Assembly: GCF_000244975.1 (NCBI RefSeq)
Contig: NZ_CM001440.1
Coordinates: forward strand, 2,650,325-2,714,324
DNA length: 64,000 nucleotides
Direction of reading: 5' to 3'
From: Saccharomonospora cyanea NA-134
Lineage (GTDB): Bacteria; Actinomycetota; Actinomycetes; Mycobacteriales; Pseudonocardiaceae
Shown: positions 51,563-60,592 of the stretch, piece after piece
Position numbering within the stretch: position 1 is the stretch's first letter
Layout of the letters: each line of letters opens with the position of its first letter
Program-made: the position numbers and the translations under genes
The notes under the pieces: generated by a model
What the model saw: the letters and a program-made list of their open reading frames with translations, nothing else
The model's database searches: none
Told to the model about the DNA's origin: nothing

Positions 51563-53236
51563 TCAGGTGTCGCGGGTGGTGGGGACGCGCGGGGCGGCCG
51601 GGCGGTGCGCTCCGGGCGTCGGCCGCCGGGTCTCGGGCCGGGGGTCGGTCCGAGGCCGGGTGCAGGCGAGACGCGGGTTGGCCACGTGCGTGGAGGGCGG
51701 GCGGTGCCCGGAAGGTGCCCGCACCGGCTGTGGTTCCTCGTCGAGGTCGAGGGTCTCGCGCAGTGGCGTCTCCCGGATGAAGACCACGGCCAGCACGGTG
51801 ATCACGGCGGCGCAGGCCGACAGCAGGAACAGCGTTCCCGTGGCGTCGCCGTACGCGGTGCGCACGATCTCCCGCACCGGCGCGGGCAGGGCTTCGACGT
51901 CGAGGGTGCCGCCGCCGGTGCCGAGCCCGCCGCCTGCGGGCAGGCCCCGCGCGGTGAGGGACTCGGTGACGAGGTCGGTCACGCGCATGCCGAGCACGGC
52001 GCCGAGGGCCGAGACGCCGGTGGCGCCGCCGAGGGTGCGGAAGAACGTCACGGTGGCGGTGGCGGCACCGACGTTGCTCATGCCGACGGTGTTCTGCGCG
52101 GCCAGCACGAGGTTCTGCATGACCGATCCCACCCCGATGCCCATGAGCGCCAGGGACACGCCCATCCACCAGAGGTTGGTGTCGTGGTCGACCTGCGACA
52201 GCAGTGACAGGCCGACGAGCAGGACGAGCGAGCCTGCCACGAGGAACGGTTTGGTGCGTCCGACCCGCGAGACGATCCGGCCGACGATCGTGGAGGAGCC
52301 GACCATGCCCAGCACCATCGGCAGGGTCAGCAACCCGGCGGCGGTGGGGGAGAAGCCGCGCGCGGTCTGGAAGTACTGCACGAGGAACACGGTGCCGCCG
52401 AACATGGCTGTGCCCACGGCGAGCGAGCCGACGACGGCGAGGGTGAACGTGCGGTTGCGGAACAGGTGCAGCGGCACGACGGGCTCCCGCACCCGGCTCT
52501 CGACGAGGATCGCGGCGGCGACCATGGCCACGGCACCGCCGAGGAACGCGGCCGTGTGCGGGCCCCACCAGGGGAAGTCCTTGCCCGCGAGGGTCACCCA
52601 GATCAGCAGCAGGGCCACACCCGCGACGATGAGGGTGGCGCCGAGCCAGTCGATGGAGACCTCGCGCTTGACCACGGGCAGCTTCAGGGTCCGGCCGAGC
52701 AGGATGAAGGCGATGACGGCGATGGGCACGCAGACCCAGAACGACCAGCGCCAGCCGAGCGGGGAGTCGACGACGAGTCCTCCCACCAGCGGGCCGGAGA
52801 CGGTGGCGACGGCGAACGTGGCGCCGATGTAGCCGGCGTAGCGACCACGGTCACGTGGCGCGATCATCGCGGCGATGACGGCCTGGATGAGCGCCTGCAA
52901 CCCACCCATGCCGATGCCCTGCAGGGCGCGGAAGGCGATGAGCTGCGGCATGGACTGGGCGAACCCGCCGAGCACGCAACCGACGGTGAAGATCACGATC
53001 GCCGTCTGGTAGAGCACCTTCTTGCTGAACAGGTCGGAGAGTTTGCCCCAGATCGGCGTCGTGGCGGTGGAGGTCAGCAGCATCGCGGTGACCACCCACG
53101 TGTAGTGGCTCTGGGTGCCGTGCAGGTCGGCGAGGATGGTGGGCAGCGCACTGGAGACGATGGTGGAGGACAGCATCGCCACCAGCAGGGCGGACAGCAG
53201 GCCGGTGAACGCCTTGAGGATCTGTCGGTGCGGCAT
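51563..53236 (-). CDS. MFS drug efflux transporter, DHA2 (EmrB/QacA) family
   Basis: About 557 residues with 14 membrane segments. HRQILKAFTGLLSALLVAML opens helix 1; TAMLLTSTATTPIWGKLSDL, GAFALQGIG-type motif seen as RALQGIGMGGLQALIQ, and the helix 5 motif AVATVSGPLVGGLVVD are DHA2 hallmarks. It exports drugs or metabolites with protons. Start is uncertain: ATG 53234-53236 has no ribosome site, whereas AAAGGAG lies before an in-frame ACG (53276-53278) that would add 14 residues (TSAPFSPPPPN...) typical of homologues. It is divergent from an arylamine N-acetyltransferase, with a palindrome between them. Confidence 0.9.
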   Translation of the reverse strand: MPHRQILKAFTGLLSALLVAMLSSTIVSSALPTILADLHGTQSHYTWVVTAMLLTSTATTPIWGKLSDLFSKKVLYQTAIVIFTVGCVLGGFAQSMPQLIAFRALQGIGMGGLQALIQAVIAAMIAPRDRGRYAGYIGATFAVATVSGPLVGGLVVDSPLGWRWSFWVCVPIAVIAFILLGRTLKLPVVKREVSIDWLGATLIVAGVALLLIWVTLAGKDFPWWGPHTAAFLGGAVAMVAAAILVESRVREPVVPLHLFRNRTFTLAVVGSLAVGTAMFGGTVFLVQYFQTARGFSPTAAGLLTLPMVLGMVGSSTIVGRIVSRVGRTKPFLVAGSLVLLVGLSLLSQVDHDTNLWWMGVSLALMGIGVGSVMQNLVLAAQNTVGMSNVGAATATVTFFRTLGGATGVSALGAVLGMRVTDLVTESLTARGLPAGGGLGTGGGTLDVEALPAPVREIVRTAYGDATGTLFLLSACAAVITVLAVVFIRETPLRETLDLDEEPQPVRAPSGHRPPSTHVANPRLACTRPRTDPRPETRRPTPGAHRPAAPRVPTTRDT

Positions 53237-53344
53237 CGACACGGTGTTGGGCGGGGGCGGGCTAAAGGGCGCGGACGTGGTGGCTCCTTTCGGGCAGGGG
53301 GATTCCCGGACAGAGATCGGGTATTTAACAAGGCTAACGAAAAA

Positions 53345-53361
53345 AGTTGCGTGCAGCAACT
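53345..53361. promoter_or_regulatory. Palindrome AGTTGC-GTGCA-GCAACT in the efflux/NAT divergent region
   Basis: Perfect 6-bp arms in the A+T-richest part of the gap (TATTTAACAAGGCTAACG lies just beside it, towards the efflux gene). Likely operator for a TetR- or MarR-type regulator of the efflux pump; no regulator gene is adjacent. Confidence 0.5.
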
Positions 53362-53430
53362 ATGCAGTTCGAGGGCGGTGGCGCTTGACCTCCAGTGCGG
53401 TCGAGGTGCGACGGTGACGTCGTGAACGCC

Positions 53431-54285
53431 ATGACCACTACGACCACCACGACCAGCACAACGACGGCCCCGGCCCTCGACTGGCGGATCGACACGCTCG
53501 ACCTCGACGCCTACCTCCGCCGCATCGGCCAACCGGCCGCGTCCCCGTCGGCGGAGGCGCTGGCCTCCCTGCACGAGGCGCACGTGCGCACGATCCCGTT
53601 CGAGAACGTCGACGTCGTGCTCGGCCGGACACCGAGCCTGGAGCTGCCCGACATCGCCGACAAGCTCGTGCACCGGCAACGCGGTGGGTACTGTTTCGAA
53701 CACGGACTGCTGTTCGCGGCGGCGCTGGAACGGCTGGGCTACGACGTCGTCCGCTGCATGGCGCGGGTGGGGTTCGACAAGCCGGACGCGCCGCTGACAC
53801 ACCTGCTGTCGCTCGTGAGTGTCGGCGACGAACGGTTCCTCGCCGACGTGGGTTTCGGGTCGGGGTTACTGGTGCCGCTGCCGTTGACCGACGGTGCGCG
53901 CACCGAACACGGCGGGTGGCCGTTCCGGCTCCGGCAGGAGGGGCGCCACTGGCTGTTGGAGACACCCACCGACGACGACGGCTGGCACGTCGCGCACGGT
54001 TTCGACGAGACACCGCAGCGGTTCGTCGACTACGTCGTCGCCAACCACTACATCGCCACACACCCCAAATCACCGTTCACGCGGCGGCTCATCGTCCAGC
54101 GCAAGGACCACGGGAACTGCCGCAAGCTGCTCGGCCGCGGCTACCAGGTCGAGTACGCCGACGGACGGCCGACCGAGTCGAAGAGCGTCACTCCCGACGA
54201 GCTGGGTGACGTGCTGCGCTCACTGGACATCGTCGTGGACTCCGACGAGCTGGCCCGGTTGCGGGAGGTGTACGCGGGCGAGTAG
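53431..54285 (+). CDS. nat: Arylamine N-acetyltransferase
   Basis: 284 residues. The catalytic triad is Cys88 (RGGYCFEHG), His124 (APLTHLLS) and Asp139 (FLADVGFG), with FENVDVVLGR near the N-terminus. It transfers acetyl from acetyl-CoA to arylamines and hydrazines. The N-terminus is a run of threonines (MTTTTTTTSTTT), unusual but downstream of both possible starts (GTG 53422, ATG 53431). Divergence from a DHA2 efflux pump suggests a shared response to aromatic drugs. Confidence 0.94.
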   Translation: MTTTTTTTSTTTAPALDWRIDTLDLDAYLRRIGQPAASPSAEALASLHEAHVRTIPFENVDVVLGRTPSLELPDIADKLVHRQRGGYCFEHGLLFAAALERLGYDVVRCMARVGFDKPDAPLTHLLSLVSVGDERFLADVGFGSGLLVPLPLTDGARTEHGGWPFRLRQEGRHWLLETPTDDDGWHVAHGFDETPQRFVDYVVANHYIATHPKSPFTRRLIVQRKDHGNCRKLLGRGYQVEYADGRPTESKSVTPDELGDVLRSLDIVVDSDELARLREVYAGE

Positions 54286-54335
54286 CTGTGGGCTGCCGAC
54301 AGGAACTCGGTCGCCTGCCGCCGTGCCGAACAGGC

Positions 54336-54911
54336 ATGATCACCGTTGTGGACACTCCGTCAGCAGCCGTCGCAGAGGTGATCAGCCGGATACGGCAGGG
54401 GCAGCGGGTCAAGTTCCTGTTCTTCTGGGGTCATCGGCCCGAACGTGACGGCCGAGTCGGGCGTGGCTGTCTGAGCCAGTGGTGGCCCGCTCCGTTCACC
54501 GTCGACGGCCGGGAGTTCGCCACTGCGGAGCACTACATGATGTGGCGCAAGGCGATGCTGTTCGGCGACCGGGACAGCGCGGAGGAGATCCTGCGGGCGC
54601 CCCACCCGCACCGTGCCAAGGAGCTGGGGCGCGGCGTGCGGGGCTTCGACCAGCGCCGCTGGGAGGAGTGCCGGTACGGGATCGTGCTGGCGGGCTGCCT
54701 TGCGAAGTTCGGCCAGCACGCCGATCTGCGCCGGTTCCTGCTCGGCACCGGAGACCGGGTTCTGGTGGAGGCCAGCCCGGTGGATCCGATCTGGGGGATC
54801 GGCTTGGCCGCCGACGATCCGCGTGTCGAGGACCCGAGACAGTGGCAGGGGCTGAACCTGCTGGGCTTCGCGTTGGCCGAAGCACGGGGTGTACTCTCCG
54901 CGTCGACCTGA
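54336..54911 (+). CDS. NADAR-family N-glycosidase (RibX/YbiA-like)
   Basis: 191 residues. Family landmarks are FLFFWGH, LSQWWPAPF, TAEHYMMWRKAMLFGD, the basic HRAKELGRGVRGFDQRRWEE helix and LVEASPVDPIWGIGL. NADAR proteins hydrolyse N-glycosidic bonds in riboflavin intermediates (YbiA) or ADP-ribosylated products. No riboflavin genes are nearby. A GTG at 54348 is an alternative start. It converges with an imine-reductase-like gene across a strong hairpin. Confidence 0.85.
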   Translation: MITVVDTPSAAVAEVISRIRQGQRVKFLFFWGHRPERDGRVGRGCLSQWWPAPFTVDGREFATAEHYMMWRKAMLFGDRDSAEEILRAPHPHRAKELGRGVRGFDQRRWEECRYGIVLAGCLAKFGQHADLRRFLLGTGDRVLVEASPVDPIWGIGLAADDPRVEDPRQWQGLNLLGFALAEARGVLSAST

Positions 54912-54942
54912 ACACGGTCGCTTGGACCGACGCGAAGAAGCC

Positions 54943-54978
54943 GCGCGGACGGTAGCCGAAGGGGGCCACCGTCCGCGC
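54943..54978. terminator. Bidirectional terminator between NADAR and reductase genes
   Basis: Perfect 11-bp stem GCGCGGACGGT (54943-54953) with ACCGTCCGCGC (54968-54978), between two converging stops. Confidence 0.75.
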
Positions 54979-54983
54979 TCGCC

Positions 54984-55868
54984 TCAACCCTCCGTGGGCT
55001 TGCTGAACTCCTCGATCAGCACGGGATACTGCTCCCCGCCGTGCCCGGCGGCGATCGCGCGGTCGGCCATCGCCTTGATCAGCTTCGGCAGTTCGGCGTT
55101 GACGCCGACCGCTTCGCTCTCCTCGACCAGGTGTGCCATCGCCCGCACGTCGGTTTCCAGAGCCGAGACCTCGGCCGGGAAGGAGCCGTTGTCGATCTGC
55201 TCGGCATAGCCGGGCAGCCATTCGGCCACGGCGGCCGCGATCCGCCGCGCGAACGGCGCATACGTCGCGGCGTCGACGCCCGCCGTGCGGACCAGGGCGG
55301 TTCCCTGGAGCCAGGCGTTCAGGACGCTCCACATCATGGCCAGGCCCGCCACGTCGTACAGGGACGCGAGCCCAGGGTCCGCGCCCAGGTAGTCGACGGT
55401 GCCGAGCGCGCCGAGCGTCGCTTCGTGCGTCTCGAAGTCCGCCCGCGGCCCGCTGTGCAGAATCACCGCCTCGACGGTTCCGATCGTCGACGGGATGGCC
55501 ATGATGGCCCCGTCCAGGTAGCGAGCCCCTCGCTGCTCGGCCCAACGGGCGGTGTCCCGGGCCTGAGTCGAGTCGCCCGAGGTCAGGTTGACCACCATGG
55601 TGCCGCCCAGTTCACTGTCGGCAGCGCCGAGCAGTTCGTGCACGGCCTGGTAGTCGGTGAGGCAGACAACCGTCAGGGAACCGGCTCGGAGGGCGTCGCC
55701 GACCGTCGGTGCCAGCCGGGCGCCCTCGGCCACCAGTTGGTCGGCCTTGGACGGCGTCCGGTTCCACACGGTCGTGGGATGCCCGGCCTTCAGGAACGCG
55801 CCGGCGAGTGCCCGGCCCATCAGCCCGAGTCCGAGGACTGTCACGGGTGTGTCGGTGTTGTCGTTCAT
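54984..55868 (-). CDS. Imine-reductase-like NAD(P)-dependent oxidoreductase (second copy)
   Basis: 294 residues, homologous to the gene at 30213: VLGLGLMGRALAGAFLKAGH, TTVWNRTPSKADQLV (NADPH pocket), VNLTSGDSTQARD and C-terminal AIAAGHGGEQYPVLIEEFSK. The helical domain differs enough that the two are ancient paralogues. It is divergent from a MerR gene across a 49-bp gap, and TTGACC in that gap on the minus strand could be the -35 of a MerR-type, long-spacer promoter. Substrate unknown; cyclic imine reduction is only known for family members in vitro. Confidence 0.85.
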   Translation of the reverse strand: MNDNTDTPVTVLGLGLMGRALAGAFLKAGHPTTVWNRTPSKADQLVAEGARLAPTVGDALRAGSLTVVCLTDYQAVHELLGAADSELGGTMVVNLTSGDSTQARDTARWAEQRGARYLDGAIMAIPSTIGTVEAVILHSGPRADFETHEATLGALGTVDYLGADPGLASLYDVAGLAMMWSVLNAWLQGTALVRTAGVDAATYAPFARRIAAAVAEWLPGYAEQIDNGSFPAEVSALETDVRAMAHLVEESEAVGVNAELPKLIKAMADRAIAAGHGGEQYPVLIEEFSKPTEG

Positions 55869-55917
55869 GGCAGCATCGTCGACGTTGATACCGGTGTGAA
55901 GGTCAAGCGAGGTTTCG

Positions 55918-56325
55918 GTGCGGATCGGCGAACTGAGTCGTCGGACGGGCGTCAACGCCCACCAGTTGCGCTACTACGAGGCTCAGGGCCTGCTGGAGGC
56001 GGACCGGAGCGCGAACGGCTATCGCGAGTACGACGAGAGCGCCGTGTTGCGGGTGAGGCAGATCCGGCACCTGCTCGGTGCGGGGTTGTCGTCCGAGGAC
56101 ATCGCGTACCTGCTGCCCTGCGCGACCGGGGAGGCCCCGGAGTTGCTCGGGTGCCCGGAACTGCTGGCGGCGATGCGATCCCGGCTGCGGCGGCTGGACG
56201 AGCAGCTGGACCGGCTCGCCCGCTCCCGCAGCGCACTCGCCGACTACATCGCCGCAGCCGAACGGACGGGCGGCGAGCACTACCCGCCCTTCGGCGGCGC
56301 CGACCTGGAGCACGTCCCCGCCTGA
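55918..56325 (+). CDS. MerR-family transcriptional regulator
   Basis: 135 residues: MRIGELSRRTGVNAHQLRYY HTH opening, GYREYDESAVLRVRQIRHLL wing and a C-terminal dimer helix with little beyond it. The cysteines in LPCATGEAPELLGCPE resemble positions of metal or redox-sensing members. The GTG at 55918 follows GCGAGG. Divergent from the imine-reductase-like gene and close enough (49 bp) to control it from the shared gap. Confidence 0.9.
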   Translation: MRIGELSRRTGVNAHQLRYYEAQGLLEADRSANGYREYDESAVLRVRQIRHLLGAGLSSEDIAYLLPCATGEAPELLGCPELLAAMRSRLRRLDEQLDRLARSRSALADYIAAAERTGGEHYPPFGGADLEHVPA

Positions 56326-56377
56326 TCAGCCGGATCGAGTGCCGAGTCGAATCGGGCCGGGATGGTGCAATGCTCCC

Positions 56378-56887
56378 ATGAGTCACGAGACGGACGGCGC
56401 GGCCGAGACGAGCACCGGCGAGCTGAAGCGGGGAAGTTTCCGGCTGGCGGCGTATGCGGTGTGCATCGAGGACGGGCGGGTGCTGCTCGCCCGTCACTCG
56501 TCGAACAACTGGACCCTCCCGGGCGGCGGAGTCGAGCACGCGGAGGATCCTTTCGACGCGGTGATCCGGGAGGTCGCCGAGGAGACCGGCTGCGAGGCGG
56601 TGGTCGAACGACTGTTGGGCGTGGATTCGAGGGTGATCCCCGCGGCCGCGGCGCACGCGGGAGTCGAGCACCAGAATGTCGGCGTCTTCTACCAGGTCCG
56701 TATCCTTGGCGGCCGACTCCGGCCTGAGCCGAACGGCGAAACCGTCGAGTCGGCCTGGACCCCGACCCCCGAGGTCGCTCGCCTGCGCCGGTCATCGCTG
56801 GTGGACATCGGTCTCGCCCTGGCGCGGACCCTTCCAGCGACCGGCCACGTCGATCCCGTCCCGGTCGGCGGTCTGGTCCAGTACTGA
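56378..56887 (+). CDS. NUDIX hydrolase
   Basis: 169 residues. The Nudix box is complete: GGGVEHAEDPFDAVIREVAE followed by ETGCEA, matching GX5EX7REUXEEXGU. It starts with a polar tail, then RLAAYAVCIEDGRVLLARHS. Nudix enzymes cleave nucleoside diphosphates linked to another moiety; specificity cannot be read off. The gene follows the MerR regulator by 52 bp on the same strand. Confidence 0.9.
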   Translation: MSHETDGAAETSTGELKRGSFRLAAYAVCIEDGRVLLARHSSNNWTLPGGGVEHAEDPFDAVIREVAEETGCEAVVERLLGVDSRVIPAAAAHAGVEHQNVGVFYQVRILGGRLRPEPNGETVESAWTPTPEVARLRRSSLVDIGLALARTLPATGHVDPVPVGGLVQY

Positions 56888-57041
56888 GGCGCCACCGACA
56901 TCCACCAGGCCCGTTCGGCCGCCGACCGGATCGAACGAGCGACTTCTCGAAGACGGCATGCCGTCCCGTGTTGCTGGGCCGGGTGGCATCGAGGACTCTC
57001 CTCATTGCCACCGAGCCGGTCGGGTGTCGATGATCGTCGCC

Positions 57042-60000
57042 TCACGAGTGACCATGTGAGTGACCGAGGTGGTCGTAGGCGCTGCAGGAGTGGTCGTAGG
57101 CGTCGGCGACCACGTCGGGGGCGTGCCACCAGTAACGCGACCCGGCGTGGGGATCCGCCCACTCCGACACCGCCGTGGCCGCAGCGGGCTCGTTGTCCTC
57201 TTCCGAGGCTGGTGACACCGCGGAGGCCGGGGTGGCGCTGTGGTCGCGGGTGTAGGGCCGCAGCAGCTCGTCGCGGGTGTGCAGGTGCCCGCCCACCATG
57301 GTGGCCTCGACGTTCATCGCGGCGTCGATGTCGCGCAACGGGTTACCGCGCACCATGATCAGGTCGGCGACCTTGCCCTGCTCCAGCGTGCCCACGTCGT
57401 CGGCGACACCGAGGTTCTCGGCGGCGTTGGCGGTGGCGGTGCGCAGCGCGTCGTACGGCGTCCAGCCGTATCCGACGAGTTCGCGCAGGTTGGCGTGCAG
57501 GCCCACACCCACGTACGCCAGCGGCGAGTCGGTTCCCGCGACAACGCGGCCTCCCGCGTCGGCGACGGCCCGCAGGGCGCGCACCTCGCGGCAGTCGGCG
57601 GTGTCGCAGTCCGGGTCGGACGGTGTGGTGGTGTTGTCACGGGTCTCCGCGAGCAGTTTCCCGCGGGTCCACGACGGGTACAGCGCCAGCCGCGGGTCGG
57701 CGGCGATCTCCTCGGCGGGCAGGAACTCGGTGGTGAACAGCGTGGCCGTCACCGAGCGCTTGCCCTGCCCGTAGAGGGCGGCGACGTCGCCGTAGGAGGT
57801 GGCGGTGGCAGTGAGTGTGCGCGCGTAGCCGAGCCGCTGGGTGGCGGCCAGGTGTGTGGTGCCGTCCTGGCCGAGGTGCGCGCCCGGGGACAGGTAGTGC
57901 GACGCCGAGGGCACACCCAGCTCGTGGGCGGCGTCGATGACGGTACGCATGCGGTCGGCGGGCAGCCGCACGTAGGTTTTGATCATGTCGTAGTCGAGGG
58001 CCTCCGCCCGCGACAGCTCACGCTCCACCTGCGCGTCGCTGGTGGTGGGGCGCATGAAGTTGTAGTAGACGCGGGAGCCGTCGATCGGCTCGCCGGTGGC
58101 GTAGAAGCGGGGGCCGACTCGGGCGCCGGAGTCGAGTGACTCGCGGTCCTCCATCGCCCGGTACACCTGGTCGCCCACCGACAGGGTGGAGGTGATGCCG
58201 TAGGCGAGGCTGACGCGGCCCTGGCGGTCGCCGTAGAAGCGGGACTCGTACTCCTGGTGCACGTGGGAGTCCATGAGCCCGGGCATCACGGTGAGGTCGG
58301 AGGCGTCGACGAACCGGCCGCGGTGGTGGGAGCCGGCGCGGTGCGGGGTCACGGACGCGATGCGGTTGCCCTGCACGACGATGTCGACGTCGTGGCGCAA
58401 CTGCCGGCTCTTGCCGTCCCAGAACGCCCCCGCGTGGATGACGGTGCGGCCTCGCGCGACGTCGGGGCGGTAGTGCAGGGGCACGTCGATGCTGCGGGCG
58501 GCGCCGGTGGTGGCGTCGGCCAGCCGCAGTGTTCCGTTCGACAGATACAGCAGCCGGGTGGAGTCGCCGCTCCACGAGGGCGCGTCGGCGACCTCGCCGT
58601 TGAGTTCGCGGGCAGCTCCGGTGGGGGTGCCGTCGGCGTCCACCGGCATGATCCGCAACGTGGAGTCGACCACGAACGCCATCGAGTGCCCGTCCGGCGA
58701 CCAGGAGGGGCCGTCGTCGCCGCGCGTGGAGATCGAGGCGTGTTCCTCGCCCGGGGCGTGGAAGGTCTGCTTCCCGGTGGCGACGTCGACGGTGAGGATC
58801 TGGCTGGTGCCTTCCCGGAACCGCGCCGAATACGGTTTGACCGCCGCGAACGCCAGGGTCTTCCCGTCGGCCGACCAGCTCGGGCGGCCGGGCCCGAACA
58901 GTGACGGAACGAGTTGCCGCACCCTGCCGGTGCGCAGGTCGAGCACGTAGGTGGCGCCGGCCTGGTCCTGGAAGGCGAGCTTCGTGCCGTCGGGTGAGAA
59001 CGCCGGGGAGGTCTCGGCGCCGTCGAGCGCGGTGACGCGGCGTTCCCGGCCGTTGCGCAGGTCGCGCACATACAGGTCGGGGGTGCCCGCACGGTCGGCG
59101 GCGTAGGCCAGGGAGCGTCCGTCGGGGGAGAACACGGGGTTGCTCTCGGCGAAGCGGTCGTGGGTGAGCCTGCGGGGTTCACCGTCGAGCGGCATGAGCC
59201 ACAGGTCGTTCAGCGCGACGAACGCCACGTGCCGCGCGTCCGGTGACAGCGCCGGGGTGAGGATGCCGCGCACGCGGTGGCGCGAGCGGTCGTCGAAGTC
59301 GTGGTCCTTACGCCGGTAGTCGGCGCGCGGGATCTCGAACGTCGCCTCGAACGGCACGTCGCGGGTGGTCCCCGAGTCGAGGTCGCGGGTGCGGAGCGCG
59401 CCGTCGGCGGTGTAGAGGAGGCGGTGGTCGTCGAGCCATTCGGCGGCGAAGAGGAACACGTCCTCGCCGTCGGTGACGGCCCGGCCGTCGACGACGAGGT
59501 CGGCGCGGGTGCCGTCGTGGCGCACGTAGGCGAGGTGCTCGCCGTCCGGCGACCAGGAGGGAGCGTGCAGGGTCGCCCCGCCGCCGGGTGCGGGTGCGAG
59601 GGTGCGGGTGGTGCCGTCGGCGGCGACGGCCGCGATCCCTTCGTCGGCGACGTAGGCCAGGCTCCGCCCGTCGGGATGCCAGGCCGGTGTGTGCTCCTGG
59701 CCGGGCGCGTCGGTGCGGCGGGTGAGTTCGCCGGTGGCGACGTCGACGGTCCAGATGTCGTAGGAGCCGCCGCGGTCGGACGAGAACGCGATCGTGCGGC
59801 CGTCCGGTGACCAGCTCGGTTCGCGGTCGTCGAACCCACCGTGGGTGAGCTGTACCGGGTCGCTGCCGTCGGGCCCGGTGATCCAGACGTGGAAGCGGCC
59901 GTCGGCGTAGCCCTGGTAGGCGATGCGGCCGTCCGGGCCCACGTCGGGCTGCGCGGCTTCGGCCTCCACACCAGTCAGCCGCTCGGCCTTCCCGCCGCCT

Positions 60001-60242
60001 TCGGGAACCCGGAAGAGCAGGCCCTGCAGGTCCATGACCACGCTGCCGTCGGGCGCGGCGGCGGCGGTGAGGTTGGTGCCTTCGGTGACGGTCACCGGGA
60101 TCAGCTCGGTGTCGGCCGCGGCGAGCGGGTGCGGCACGGTCGTCAGCCCGGTGGTGAGCACGGCGGCGACGCCCACGGCCGTGGGTCCGGCGATCCTGGT
60201 GGTCACGCGGTGTGACACGGTCCTGCGGTGGAACACGGGCAT
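57042..60242 (-). CDS. Secreted amidohydrolase with N-terminal TolB-like beta-propeller
   Basis: 1066 residues. Residues 1-43 are a signal peptide (TRIAGPTAVGVAAVLTTGLT). About ten PD40/TolB repeats fill residues 60-600 (PSWSPDGRTIAFSSDRGG, PVFSPDGRSLAYAADRAG and similar). A metal-dependent amidohydrolase follows: MPGLMDSHVHQEY, DMIKTYVRLP (bridging Lys), SHYLSPGAHLGQDG and AGTDSPLAYVG. The C-terminus ends with a His-rich HSHGHS. ATG 60240-60242 has GAGGAGGG. Such proteins are extracytoplasmic amidases or peptidases of unknown substrate. Cleavage of imidazolone- or prolidase-type compounds is the family range. Confidence 0.9.
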   Translation of the reverse strand: MPVFHRRTVSHRVTTRIAGPTAVGVAAVLTTGLTTVPHPLAAADTELIPVTVTEGTNLTAAAAPDGSVVMDLQGLLFRVPEGGGKAERLTGVEAEAAQPDVGPDGRIAYQGYADGRFHVWITGPDGSDPVQLTHGGFDDREPSWSPDGRTIAFSSDRGGSYDIWTVDVATGELTRRTDAPGQEHTPAWHPDGRSLAYVADEGIAAVAADGTTRTLAPAPGGGATLHAPSWSPDGEHLAYVRHDGTRADLVVDGRAVTDGEDVFLFAAEWLDDHRLLYTADGALRTRDLDSGTTRDVPFEATFEIPRADYRRKDHDFDDRSRHRVRGILTPALSPDARHVAFVALNDLWLMPLDGEPRRLTHDRFAESNPVFSPDGRSLAYAADRAGTPDLYVRDLRNGRERRVTALDGAETSPAFSPDGTKLAFQDQAGATYVLDLRTGRVRQLVPSLFGPGRPSWSADGKTLAFAAVKPYSARFREGTSQILTVDVATGKQTFHAPGEEHASISTRGDDGPSWSPDGHSMAFVVDSTLRIMPVDADGTPTGAARELNGEVADAPSWSGDSTRLLYLSNGTLRLADATTGAARSIDVPLHYRPDVARGRTVIHAGAFWDGKSRQLRHDVDIVVQGNRIASVTPHRAGSHHRGRFVDASDLTVMPGLMDSHVHQEYESRFYGDRQGRVSLAYGITSTLSVGDQVYRAMEDRESLDSGARVGPRFYATGEPIDGSRVYYNFMRPTTSDAQVERELSRAEALDYDMIKTYVRLPADRMRTVIDAAHELGVPSASHYLSPGAHLGQDGTTHLAATQRLGYARTLTATATSYGDVAALYGQGKRSVTATLFTTEFLPAEEIAADPRLALYPSWTRGKLLAETRDNTTTPSDPDCDTADCREVRALRAVADAGGRVVAGTDSPLAYVGVGLHANLRELVGYGWTPYDALRTATANAAENLGVADDVGTLEQGKVADLIMVRGNPLRDIDAAMNVEATMVGGHLHTRDELLRPYTRDHSATPASAVSPASEEDNEPAAATAVSEWADPHAGSRYWWHAPDVVADAYDHSCSAYDHLGHSHGHS

Positions 60243-60365
60243 CGTCACCCTCCTCGGTGAAGGTCCGAGAAGATCCACAGTGGTACACACCATTGCCGAG
60301 CGGTATCGGCGAAACGTGGGATGTGATGACCGAAACCGGTCACTCACCGTGGCGCGGTGAGGCCG

Positions 60366-60575
60366 TCACCGCACGCCGACACCGGTTTCGGCCTCGGCGA
60401 CGCGGGTGGCGATGCGGTCCACGTCGCCTCGCTCGCCGTGCCGCAACGGCGTGCCCACACCCGCGCGGATGCGGGCGGCCACCGCGAGCAGCCGTCGTGC
60501 CCGCCGGGTGTTGCCCGCGAGGGCTTCGACCCCGGCCAGTCCCTCCACGCCGAGCGCGACGGCTCGGGGGGTCAC
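60366..60575 (-). pseudogene. C-terminal stump of an AfsR/LuxR-type large regulator
   Basis: Reads LGVEGLAGVEALAGNTRRAR, RLLAVAARIRAGVGTPL and HGERGDVDRIATRVAEAE before the stop. This is the standard last TPR-like helices of large ATP-binding AfsR/MalT-type regulators, which are 900 residues or more. All upstream domains are missing; the frame breaks near 60575-60590, where another stump begins on the other strand. Confidence 0.6.
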
Positions 60576-60592
60576 GGCTGCGGCGGGCCGCG

